Positions 7,724-14,066 of a DNA stretch of 17,885 nucleotides are shown piece after piece; position 1 is the stretch's first letter; each line of letters begins with the position of its first letter. This stretch comes from JAICLL01 sp035252155. Lineage in GTDB: Bacteria > Planctomycetota > Planctomycetia > Pirellulales > JAICIG01. The notes beneath the pieces were generated by a model that searched no databases, was not told where the DNA came from, and worked only from the letters and a program-made list of their open reading frames with translations. The stretch is from contig DATFDL010000627.1 of the NCBI GenBank assembly GCA_035252155.1, forward strand, positions 1-17,885, given 5' to 3'. The position numbers were made by a program, and so were the translations under genes.

Positions 7724-7751
7724 ATATTACACTGTTATATGACAGTGTCAA
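7724..7751 (-). promoter_or_regulatory. Promoter with inverted-repeat operator for the MerR/VIT-vWA unit
   Basis: On the minus strand, TTGACA (7751-7746) and TAATAT (7729-7724) are spaced 16 bases apart. A perfect dyad, ACACTGT-catata-ACAGTGT (7748-7729), fills the spacer and overlaps both boxes, the place MerR proteins normally bind. The -10 box ends only 6 bases before the ATG, so transcription would begin at or next to the start codon and the message would be leaderless or nearly so. The boxes are read by eye. Binding is inference. Confidence 0.7.
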
Positions 7752-7946
7752 TAGGGCGAGACGATTTTTCCCCGCGGGCCGGGGACCGCGCGGTTGTGCT
7801 CGGCGACAATCGACACTTCGCGGACCACTTGAATGAACATTTTGCCCTAGAATGATTGCCCGTTGCCCCTTCGACGGGCTAAGCTGACAGCCGGCCCAGC
7901 GAATCCAACCATGTTCAACTTGTCCTGGGATTCCTCGGAGTAAAAC

Positions 7947-8855
7947 ATGTCGAGACAGTTATCGTGTCGCAGGCGAGAGACGCTAGGGTCCGCCCAAGTT
8001 CTGGCTCTGGCACTGCTATTGATATCGACGACCTTTCAGCACCGTCGGGTGGTGTGCGGTGACGAACAGCAGCAGGCGGCGCCGCAAGCGCCAAATCAAG
8101 CGCAGCAAGATGAGCGGCTTCAGGCAATGCGGCGGCGGGCCGAGGCAATCAAGGTGTTCGTGCTCGTCGATGACGACAGAGTTGCCGCCGATGCCGTGGC
8201 TGAACCATTGATGCGGTATAGCGACCCAGTGCGCGGATTGCGCGATGGAAGCATGTGGTGCTGGCGCCACAAAGGCAGACCAGTGGCCTTGTTCAAAACT
8301 TCGATGGGAGGAGGCGAAGACATCGAAAGGATGTGGCTCGAGGGCCTGAACTCGTTGTCGCAGGGGTTGATCGAAGCGCAATGGGCCGATGGCCACCAGT
8401 TTGCATCGCGGAAGCCGGGACTGAAGTTTTCAGCGATCCCCGAGGGACCCAAGCCTGCCGATGCGCCACGTCGACGGCTGCTGCAAATGAAAGAGCTTGC
8501 CCGGCGGGTGGAATTCACCATTTGGCCCTCGGAAGGCAACAAACAACAGATGCGGCTGCTGCCGCGGACCCTATGCCGGTACTCCGCCCAGGACGACGGT
8601 TTAATCGACGGCGCGCTGTTCGGGTTTACGGCGAACGGCACCTGTCCCGACGCTCTGGTGGCGATCGAATTGGTGCGCCGCTCCGAGACCGGTGCCGCTT
8701 GGCAATTTGGCTTTGCTCAATTGACCACCGGCGGGTTGTCGGCGCGATGGGACGACCATGAGGTATGGTCGGCGACGCAAAAATCGATCGTACCGACCGC
8801 GTATGACGAATGGACTTGGTTCTGGGCTCCCGGCAAAGCCGCCGAGACGAAGTGA
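7947..8855 (+). CDS. Secreted protein of unknown function, paralog A
   Basis: The product has 302 residues. An Arg-rich N-terminus and hydrophobic AQVLALALLLISTTF (about 16-30) form a probable signal peptide, followed by a Gln-rich linker (about 40-60). The mature part has no enzyme motif I recognise. It is clearly related to the convergent gene at 9480-10331. Shared landmarks are a RW/CWRHKGRP.A segment, the stretch PADAPRRRLLQMKELARR against PADDQAARLRQMKSLAER, the match MRLLPRTLCRY against LRLLPRPLYRY, and the endings WQFGFAQ...DHEVWS against WQYAFAR...GDEVVWS. An SD (GGAG, 6-base spacer) precedes the ATG. It likely acts outside the cytoplasmic membrane. It belongs to a planctomycete-type secreted family of unknown role. 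Confidence 0.85.
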   Translation: MSRQLSCRRRETLGSAQVLALALLLISTTFQHRRVVCGDEQQQAAPQAPNQAQQDERLQAMRRRAEAIKVFVLVDDDRVAADAVAEPLMRYSDPVRGLRDGSMWCWRHKGRPVALFKTSMGGGEDIERMWLEGLNSLSQGLIEAQWADGHQFASRKPGLKFSAIPEGPKPADAPRRRLLQMKELARRVEFTIWPSEGNKQQMRLLPRTLCRYSAQDDGLIDGALFGFTANGTCPDALVAIELVRRSETGAAWQFGFAQLTTGGLSARWDDHEVWSATQKSIVPTAYDEWTWFWAPGKAAETK

Positions 8856-8873
8856 AACAATGCCGCGTAAAGC

Positions 8874-8897
8874 GAAACGGGCGGTTGGAACCGTTTC
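8874..8897 (+). terminator. Hairpin after paralog A
   Basis: GAAACGG, 10-base loop, CCGTTTC starts 18 bases past the stop codon. The loop itself can pair alternatively (CGGTT/AACCG). No T tract follows. Confidence 0.4.
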
Positions 8898-9000
8898 TCG
8901 AACTCTTGCATTCGTACCAGCAGGTCAACGCGCCAGCAACATCGTGGTTCGATACCTCGCGTCATGGCGGCGCGGTATCGTGCCATCGCGCCGAATGGTC

Positions 9001-9016
9001 GCACCCCATTGGGTGC
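9001..9016. repeat. Small palindrome in the REP-like region
   Basis: GCACCC, loop catt, GGGTGC. It precedes the three-hairpin array by 25 bases and may belong to the same element. Confidence 0.5.
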
Positions 9017-9041
9017 ACGACCAACGTGGGGTGACGCGATA

Positions 9042-9101
9042 CCCAGGGCGTTGCCCTGGGCTGATGAGTTTGACCCCTTCGGGGTCGGCGGCTTCGCCGC
9101 C
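9042..9101. repeat. REP-like array of three perfect hairpins
   Basis: Three hairpins sit within 60 bases: CCCAGGGC-gtt-GCCCTGGG (9042-9060), GACCCC-ttc-GGGGTC (9072-9086) and GGCGGC-ttc-GCCGCC (9087-9101, directly abutting). Between the first two lies ctgatgagttt. The composition and the nearby truncated Y1-type transposase fit a REP/BIME-like element. This pattern recurs in many planctomycete genomes (from memory). Confidence 0.75.
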
Positions 9102-9186
9102 CTGAGTTGACACGCGCCAACCGCGCCCCGGACCATCGAAGCTACATCGCTTATCCGCCCTGCCATCGATTGAAAAATCCCGAACC

Positions 9187-9348
9187 ATGCCACAATCGCT
9201 CTCGAAGATTCTCATCCACGGCATTTTCAGCACCAAAAACCGCGCGCCGTTCCTGCGCGATCCAGACCTGCGCAGCAAAATGAACGGCTACATGATTGGC
9301 GCGCTCGACAATCTGCGTTGTTTGGGACTGAGGACCGCCACGGGGTAA
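9187..9348 (+). pseudogene. Truncated REP-associated (Y1/IS200-like) transposase
   Basis: Fifty-three codons beginning MPQSLSKILIHGIFSTKNR continue through PFLRDPDLRSKMNGYMIGAL to DNLRC. This is the typical N-terminus of RAYT-type Y1 transposases, which act on single-stranded REP hairpins. Similarity stops near 9320, after which the frame reads unrelated residues to a stop. Everything downstream, including the HUH motif and catalytic Tyr, is missing, so it cannot be active. It lies 86 bases downstream of the REP-like hairpins and just upstream of another gene fragment. Confidence 0.8.
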
Positions 9349-9355
9349 CCAAACG

Positions 9356-9448
9356 ATGATGCTGACACCCGAACAGATTTCCTTCCTCGACGTTTACTGC
9401 TACGAGAGTACGGAGCACAAACGCGCCGCATCTAGCATGAAGACGTGA
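9356..9448 (+). pseudogene. Deletion remnant of a FLDVYCYE-family gene
   Basis: The 30-codon ORF MMLTPEQISFLDVYCYESTE matches the N-terminus of the gene at 12542 (about 80% identical over 45 bases). It then jumps to gcacaaacgcgccgc (9415-9429), an exact 15-base match to 12828-12842 near the 3' end of that gene. The middle, about 220 bases, is missing and the reading frame is lost. It is therefore an internal-deletion remnant of a second copy. Its ATG is part of CGATGATG, as in a translationally coupled start. Confidence 0.7.
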
Positions 9449-9452
9449 CAAT

Positions 9453-9465
9453 AGCATACCATGCT
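9453..9465 (-). terminator. Small hairpin downstream of paralog B
   Basis: AGCAT, loop of 3, ATGCT, lying 14 bases past the stop of the minus-strand gene. It is weak, with no T run beyond two bases. Confidence 0.2.
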
Positions 9466-9479
9466 CGAGGCGATGCACC

Positions 9480-10331
9480 TCAGGGGGAAGGAGGGATCCC
9501 GCGGAAGATCTGCATCAGCGAATCCGTCGGAGTAGGCCCGGAGGCGGCGTTTACTGACCAGACGACCTCGTCGCCAAGGCTGGCGTCGACGGCGTATGCA
9601 GTGGCACGAGCAAAGGCATATTGCCAGACCACTTTGTTGTCGCGCTCGGCGGCTTCTAGCAGCAGCACGACTTCAGGATCCGTGCCCATCACGAAGGCGA
9701 ACATGCCGCCGTCGCGCAGGGCCGCGCCCTGGCCCTTGGAGTCCTTGATGTCGTAACGATAGAGCGGCCTTGGGAGCAATCGCAGCACTTCAGGAGTGCC
9801 GGCGCTAGCGTCGAGTGGCCGCAGTCGCGCCGTGAAGCGCTCGGCCAGCGACTTCATCTGCCGCAGCCGGGCAGCCTGGTCGTCGGCGGGCGCCGGTGCA
9901 TCGGGAACGTCTCGGAACTCCACGCCGGCTTTGCCGGACGACCAGACCACGCGCGTCTTATCGCGCACCACGATCTTTTTCGAGCGGGAGAGCGAGCCCA
10001 TTTCATGGCAGATTTGGTCGCCCGTCTGAAAGATCGTCGCCATAGCCTCGGGGCGGCCGTGATCGGTCCAGATCGCCAACAGCGCCGCTCCGGTGTTGAT
10101 GCGCACCGTGTTCCGCCAACGCAAGACGACCTGGGGTCGCAGTCCAACTTTCGCGTCGGCCTCGGGCAGCACTTCGTACCAGTCGACTGACTGCTCGACG
10201 AGCTCTTTGGCTTCCCGCGGCCGTTCGTCAGCAGCGGCCCCGTCGGCGGTCTCTTCCGAGCGAGACTGCCGGGACGACCCGAACAACATCGACATTCCGA
10301 GGAGCACGCACAGTCCAAGCCAGGTTTTCAT
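9480..10331 (-). CDS. Secreted protein of unknown function, paralog B
   Basis: The product has 283 residues from MKTWLGLCVLLGMSMLFGSS, a classic signal peptide. This ATG is preferred over one at 10415 because the signal peptide starts here and GGGAG lies 7 bases upstream. The mature region starts with Glu/Asp/Ala-rich sequence and then contains VVLRWRNTVRINTGAALLAIW, the stretch GRPEAMATIFQTG, the stretch DVPDAPAPADDQAARLRQMK and VLRLLPRPLYRYD. It is a diverged paralog of the gene at 7947 and points towards it. No catalytic motif is seen. It is likely periplasmic or extracellular. The two copies probably came from a duplication, or from separate insertion at a site now littered with mobile-element debris. 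Confidence 0.85.
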   Translation of the reverse strand: MKTWLGLCVLLGMSMLFGSSRQSRSEETADGAAADERPREAKELVEQSVDWYEVLPEADAKVGLRPQVVLRWRNTVRINTGAALLAIWTDHGRPEAMATIFQTGDQICHEMGSLSRSKKIVVRDKTRVVWSSGKAGVEFRDVPDAPAPADDQAARLRQMKSLAERFTARLRPLDASAGTPEVLRLLPRPLYRYDIKDSKGQGAALRDGGMFAFVMGTDPEVVLLLEAAERDNKVVWQYAFARATAYAVDASLGDEVVWSVNAASGPTPTDSLMQIFRGIPPSP

Positions 10332-10436
10332 CGCGAGTCTCCCGAGGGCAACCTGTGAACGACGTCCCGAACATCTAGCATCGGCGAGATTAAGACATTC
10401 TGACTGATCCGTCAATCGCCGGCGATGTGGGATGGC

Positions 10437-10466
10437 TTGCGTTTTTTGCCTCCCTCAACGTATAAA
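10437..10466 (+). promoter_or_regulatory. Candidate promoter of the DUF1501 gene
   Basis: TTGCGT (10437-10442) and TATAAA (10461-10466) with an 18-base spacer, about 30 bases upstream of the start codon. It fits a housekeeping sigma factor consensus reasonably well and was read by eye. Confidence 0.5.
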
Positions 10467-10496
10467 CAGAGGTGGATTTGTTTGCGGAGGCCCAGA

Positions 10497-11876
10497 ATGC
10501 TGAATTCCTGGAACAAACGCCGTGGCTGCGCCGAACTGCGCGCTAGCCACCGCCTGCACCGCAGGGGTTTTTTGCAGGCGGGTTTGCTCGGCGCCTGTGG
10601 ATTGTCGCTGGCCGAATTGCTACGCAGCGAAGCTCGGGCGGGGGCGCGCGCCGGCCGCGAAGCATCGGTCATCATTCTTTGGATGCGCGGCGGACCAAGC
10701 CACATCGATATGTGGGACCCCAAGCCCGATGCGCCGGTCGAATACCGCGGCGAATTCGGCAGCATGAGCACCAGCGTGCCGGGCATCACGCTCACCGACA
10801 TGCTGCCGCAATCCGCCGCGATCATGCACAAGTGGTCGATCGTTCGCAGCCTCACCCACGAAGACGCCGGGCATTCGACGGCCGATCAAACCTGTTTCAC
10901 CGGCTACCCTCCCGGCGCGAATCCCGACGAAAACGTGATGCCGAGCTGCGGCTCGATTGTGGCCGAGCAGCTTGGCCACCGGCGGCGCGACCTGCCGAGC
11001 TATGTGATGGTGCCGCGCATGGTGCCCGGCACGGGGCCGGCGTATCTCGGCGTCGCTTACAAGCCGTTCGAGACGATGGCCGACCCGGCGCAGCCCGGGC
11101 CATTCTCCGTGCCGAACTTCGCCGTCGGCCAGGGACTGACTTATGAGCGACTGGCGACGCGGCACGATCTGTTATCGGGCTTCGATCGCCTGCGGCGCGA
11201 GATCGATACGCGGGGCCAAATGCGCGCGATCGATCGGTTCCATCAACAGGCGTGGGATATTTTGAGCAGCTCCGCGGCTCGCGACGCGTTCGACCTCGAC
11301 CGCGAGCCGGCGGCCATGCGCGAGCGATATGGGTTGATGCCCGGATTCGATCCCGGCGCGTCGAACCGTTGCGGCGCGCCCAATTGGAGCCAGCGGATGT
11401 TGCTGGCCCGGCGGCTGGTCGAAGCGGGCGTGCGGCTGGTCACCGTCGATCTTCGTTGGTGGGACACGCACGTGTTGGGCTTCGACTCGATGCGGCGCGG
11501 TTTCTTGCCGCGCTTCGACCGGGCCTATTCGGCCCTGATTGAAGACCTCGACGAGCGCGGCCTGTTGGATTCGACGCTGGTGATCGCCTGGGGCGAGTTT
11601 GGCCGGACGCCGCGGGTGAACAAGGACGCCGGCCGCGACCATTATCCCAACGTTTTTAGCGCCGCGATTGCCGGCGGCGGCGTCAAGGGCGGACGCGTGG
11701 TCGGATCGTCCGACGATCACGGCGCCTTCCCGCGCACGAACCCCAAATCGCCGCAAGACATGCTGGCCACGCTCTACCAGCATTTGCAGATCGACACCGA
11801 AAAGCAGTACGTGAACGCCGCCGGCAGGCCGATCAGCGTTTTGCCCAGCGGCGCGCCCATCAACGAGCTGTTTTAA
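10497..11876 (+). CDS. DUF1501 protein, Tat-exported (sulfatase-like fold)
   Basis: The product has 459 residues. The N-terminus carries a twin-arginine signal (HRRGFLQAGLLGACGLSLAE, RR at 22-23). It then has the DUF1501 hallmark LWMRGGPSHIDMWDPKPDAP (61-80) and TDMLPQSAAIMHKWSIVRSL. Near the C-terminus are VIAWGEFGRTPRVNKDAGRD and NVFSAAIAGGGVKGGRVVG. DUF1501 proteins belong to the alkaline-phosphatase/sulfatase-like superfamily and are abundant in Planctomycetota. Biochemical function is mostly unknown. They are often paired with DUF1549/DUF1553 genes, but none is adjacent here. I chose the ATG at 10497 because GGAGG lies about 8 bases upstream, the signal peptide fits, and the in-frame upstream extension from 10425 would contain the promoter. 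Confidence 0.92.
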   Translation: MLNSWNKRRGCAELRASHRLHRRGFLQAGLLGACGLSLAELLRSEARAGARAGREASVIILWMRGGPSHIDMWDPKPDAPVEYRGEFGSMSTSVPGITLTDMLPQSAAIMHKWSIVRSLTHEDAGHSTADQTCFTGYPPGANPDENVMPSCGSIVAEQLGHRRRDLPSYVMVPRMVPGTGPAYLGVAYKPFETMADPAQPGPFSVPNFAVGQGLTYERLATRHDLLSGFDRLRREIDTRGQMRAIDRFHQQAWDILSSSAARDAFDLDREPAAMRERYGLMPGFDPGASNRCGAPNWSQRMLLARRLVEAGVRLVTVDLRWWDTHVLGFDSMRRGFLPRFDRAYSALIEDLDERGLLDSTLVIAWGEFGRTPRVNKDAGRDHYPNVFSAAIAGGGVKGGRVVGSSDDHGAFPRTNPKSPQDMLATLYQHLQIDTEKQYVNAAGRPISVLPSGAPINELF

Positions 11877-12174
11877 GGCCCGCCGCGGTCGGGCGCACGT
11901 CTTTTCCCAAACCAGTCGTTGGTACATCCACCTCGTATATTAGCTGTAGCGAAGCAGAACGAAGACATCCATCCTTTTCGGACCGCGCGACCGCTACGAG
12001 CAATCGCACGCCGTCGGGGTGCGCCAAAACCCGATAGTTTTGGCGAGGCAGGTTGCAGAAAGTCTCATTCTTAAAGGAAAATAGAAGCTGGCACGCTGCC
12101 ATGAAAGCAGTAAGCTCGTTCCGTTCGTAGTGGTCGGTCGGAATGCATTGCACGGGCGTGGTTTCGAGCTTCAA
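11860..12174 (-). CDS. Doubtful hypothetical ORF antisense to a gene gap
   Basis: This 104-residue ORF (MKLETTPVQCIPTDHYERNE...) covers the otherwise empty gap after the DUF1501 gene and overlaps its last 17 bases. Its composition is ordinary and less Arg-rich than typical spurious frames, with an internal NYRVLAHPDGVRLLVAVAR that reads like a strand-turn-strand. No family is recognised and no clear ribosome site is visible. Its start lies only 13 bases from the divergent zinc-ribbon gene, leaving no room for promoters. If it is not a gene, 11877-12187 holds nothing identifiable. Confidence 0.25.
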   Translation of the reverse strand: MKLETTPVQCIPTDHYERNELTAFMAACQLLFSFKNETFCNLPRQNYRVLAHPDGVRLLVAVARSEKDGCLRSASLQLIYEVDVPTTGLGKDVRPTAAGLKTAR

Positions 12175-12187
12175 GACGACGCGGATT

Positions 12188-12545
12188 ATGCCGCCGAATG
12201 AACCCTGCCCACATTGCGGTCAGCTCATCCGGGACTGGCACAACGAGTGGCACGACCTCGCGCAGAGGCGAGCGATTTACAGTGGACAGGCGGCGATGGA
12301 CTGCCCGCTTTGCCGGCATCCGGTACTTTGGTTTCAGTCGCGGGGATCTCGCGGCGCCGGCGGCGAATGCTCAGGTGCGGGTTTATAAGCGCTCGGCAAT
12401 CCTAGCCGCCCAATGGGTTCCCATTCGCGAGGCGCCCTATGGCAATCTGGCTGGATACGTCGTTAATCATCCGGCCGGGCAGCAATATCGCGGTTATTGG
12501 CGGGCAAGCGAGATTCAGCACGCAGATCAACAGGCCACACCATGA
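12188..12545 (+). pseudogene. Zinc-ribbon protein of unknown function, broken by a one-base frameshift
   Basis: The first frame reads MPPNEPCPHCGQLIRDWHNE through MDCPLCRHPVLWFQ and then runs to a stop at 12388. The CPHCG and CPLC pairs, about 37 residues apart, would bind one zinc. The second frame, one base later, continues sensibly as SRGDLAAPAANAQVRVYKRS, then WVPIREAPYGNLAGYVVNHP and GQQYRGYWRASEIQHADQQ, ending at 12545. Together they make about 119 residues. The switch lies near a GGGG run at 12342-12345, consistent with a single inserted G, a sequencing error, or less likely programmed shifting. The stop overlaps the next start by ATGA. From memory, similar CPHCGQLIRDWH proteins occur in other planctomycetes. 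Function is unknown. Confidence 0.65.
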
Positions 12546-12886
12546 TCCTAACAATCGAAGAGATTTCCTTCCTGGACGTGTATTGTTACGAGGGCACCGA
12601 GCCTCCATTTGGGGGCCCGGCGACCGATGCGATGAGGCGGGTCGGCATCCAGAATGGAGATACCTTGAACCTGCAGTGGGCGTACTTGCGCGATAAGCCG
12701 CCGATAGGTCCGGTAATCGGCAAGCCAGGTAAGTCTGCGCCGCCGATTCCTTGGGCCAGTCGTGACGCGGTCGTTCGTCGCGACGCGGAAATCGGGGCGA
12801 TTCGCGAGGAGATGCAACGTGCCCGACGCACAAACGCGCCGCCGCAAGAAGGCGAGATGCCGGCGCCGAGTGCATACCGTGGCTGA
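12542..12886 (+). CDS. FLDVYCYE-family hypothetical protein
   Basis: The product has 114 residues from MILTIEEISFLDVYCYEGTE. The start overlaps the stop of the zinc-ribbon gene (ATGA), so the two are probably translated together. The N-terminal half is compact (PATDAMRRVGIQNGDTLNL, then WAYLRDKPPIGPVIGKPG). After a Pro-rich hinge the C-terminal part is a charged helix (DAVVRRDAEIGAIREEMQRA). There is no signal peptide and no recognised domain. A second, internally deleted copy lies at 9356-9448, showing that the gene has been duplicated or mobilised locally. I infer that the two proteins of the pair work together, but there is no hint of the activity. Confidence 0.7.
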   Translation: MILTIEEISFLDVYCYEGTEPPFGGPATDAMRRVGIQNGDTLNLQWAYLRDKPPIGPVIGKPGKSAPPIPWASRDAVVRRDAEIGAIREEMQRARRTNAPPQEGEMPAPSAYRG

Positions 12887-12939
12887 GCCGCTTGGCTTCT
12901 ACCGAATCAACTGAGCCGGCGGTATTGTCCTTCTTCGCG

Positions 12940-13002
12940 AAAAGGGTGGGCTAAAAAGGGTGGCTGGAAACTTCTCTCGGGAGCAAAAAGGTGGCAGGAA
13001 CC
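12940..13002. repeat. Three diverged copies of an AAAAAGGGTGG motif
   Basis: AAAAGGGTGGG (12940-12950), AAAAAGGGTGGCTGGAAAC (12953-12971) and AAAAAGGTGGCAGGAACC (12985-13002) stand in direct orientation in the gap between the FLDVYCYE gene and the minus-strand gene at 13191. Nothing else is identifiable in 12887-13190. Confidence 0.5.
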
Positions 13003-13190
13003 GATATTCTCTCGACGCCTTGGCCTCATCGAGCGAGGAACACGAACGAGCGGCTGCCTTTGAAGCGGCTCTCGGAGCGTTGATCGACCCAACTTGCCGT
13101 CGAGACCGCTGTGTCCGCGGAAAAACTTCGATTAACGGCGCGAGGCGTGATCTTGGTGGATGATTGACGCGAGGTCTTGCCGGCAGTAGG

Positions 13191-13829
13191 CTACGGCCGG
13201 CAGTCCATAGGTTCCTTCCCAGGGAGATCCGGGATGCGCAGGCAGCTCAAGCGTGCCAAGTGGGCGATGCTCGTTCTGGGGCTTGTCACGGCGATTTCTC
13301 GTTCGGCTTGCAGTTTCAGCGCCTGACCCAGGCTCAGGCAGGCAATCGCTTGTACTTCGCGCGACTTGTTCTTCTCCAACACGAGGCGCAGAAACCGTTC
13401 GTTATTCGGAGTCAGCCCCATTCGTCCCACAATCTGACTGACGCTGCCCAGCCGGTCGCTCTCCGGGTGCTTGCCGAGTGCCTCGAGCGCCCGGTCTGCC
13501 TGGGGACCGCGGAGGCGCATCAACACCCACGTCAGAGCATCGACGGCGGCGGGATCGTCGGGATGGTTCTTCGCCAAATCGAGCATGCGATCGGCGTACT
13601 CCTGCGGCGAAGGATTTTTTTCCTGCGCCACTTTTTGCCGGTCCTCGTCCGTCTTCGCTTCGCGATAGAGTTTCATCATCTCTTGTCGCCGCGCGTTGAA
13701 CTCGGTTTCGATCGCCTTGTACTGCTCGGCCGGCGTCGGCGAGCTAGGTTTCGTTTCGGCCGGTTCATCGGCCCAGCTTGCGGTGCCGATCAGGAGCCAC
13801 GCCCAACAACAGATCGAAGTTCGCCACAT
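13191..13829 (-). CDS. Secreted helical-repeat protein, probably C-terminally truncated
   Basis: The product has 212 residues. The signal peptide is MWRTSICCWAWLLIGTASWA, followed by a charged helix (about 30-70) and a helical-repeat-like region at 70-170 (PDDPAAVDALTWVLMRLRGP, HPESDRLGSV, RFLRLVLEKNKSREVQAIAC, then LSLGQALK). I recognise this as the N-terminal part of planctomycete thioredoxin/TlpA-like secreted proteins (from memory). The redox domain that would follow is absent. From about residue 177 the sequence (REIAVTSPRTSIAHLARLSC) looks unrelated to the family. An SD AAGGAG sits 8 bases upstream of the ATG. A long open frame on the opposite strand is a shadow. Confidence 0.7.
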   Translation of the reverse strand: MWRTSICCWAWLLIGTASWADEPAETKPSSPTPAEQYKAIETEFNARRQEMMKLYREAKTDEDRQKVAQEKNPSPQEYADRMLDLAKNHPDDPAAVDALTWVLMRLRGPQADRALEALGKHPESDRLGSVSQIVGRMGLTPNNERFLRLVLEKNKSREVQAIACLSLGQALKLQAEREIAVTSPRTSIAHLARLSCLRIPDLPGKEPMDCRP

Positions 13830-14066
13830 GTGACTTTTCTCCTTGTACGCTGGATCTGAGAGAGGCCATCCTCAAGCGGTAATATACAGCATTTGAAGCC
13901 GATTGGGGCTACTCCAGGGACGTAATCCGATGGCCGCCGTTGGCGTCATTACTTTATCGCAAGGCTTGTTGCCACCTGGGGGATCTTGAGCGATGCTTTC
14001 GTGGTGCGAGCGTGGATGCTCGTCGGCTGCCACGTTTCATGACCTTCACGACGGAAGGAGAGGGCG
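13830..14066. other. Intergenic region with a nested dyad
   Basis: Divergent intergenic region of 237 bases. At 14000-14034 a nested dyad (outer CGTGG/CCACG, inner GAGC/GCTC) lies in what would be the 5' leader of the small secreted protein gene at 14067. No clear promoter could be picked by eye. Confidence 0.35.

Larger units (their letters stand above)
8856..9186. other. Gene-free region carrying REP-like palindromes
   Basis: Apart from the hairpins listed here, no gene is visible. The stretch upstream of the transposase remnant carries palindromes of the kind that accompany REP-associated transposases. Confidence 0.6.

Noticed and set aside
9042..9101. Three consecutive hairpins considered as a CRISPR fragment or tandem terminator
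   Set aside because: The hairpins differ in sequence, have no spacer regularity and no T tracts. A REP-like element fits better.
11172..11927. Minus-strand frame opposite the DUF1501 gene
   Set aside because: Antisense to a strongly recognised coding region, no motif.
12960..13163. 67-codon + strand frame in the gap before 13191
   Set aside because: It starts inside the AAAAAGGGTGG repeats, has no ribosome site and no recognisable sequence.
13164..13859. 231-codon + strand frame covering the minus-strand gene at 13191
   Set aside because: The minus strand has a signal peptide, an AAGGAG site and family-like repeats. The + frame is Arg/Leu/His-rich with none of these.
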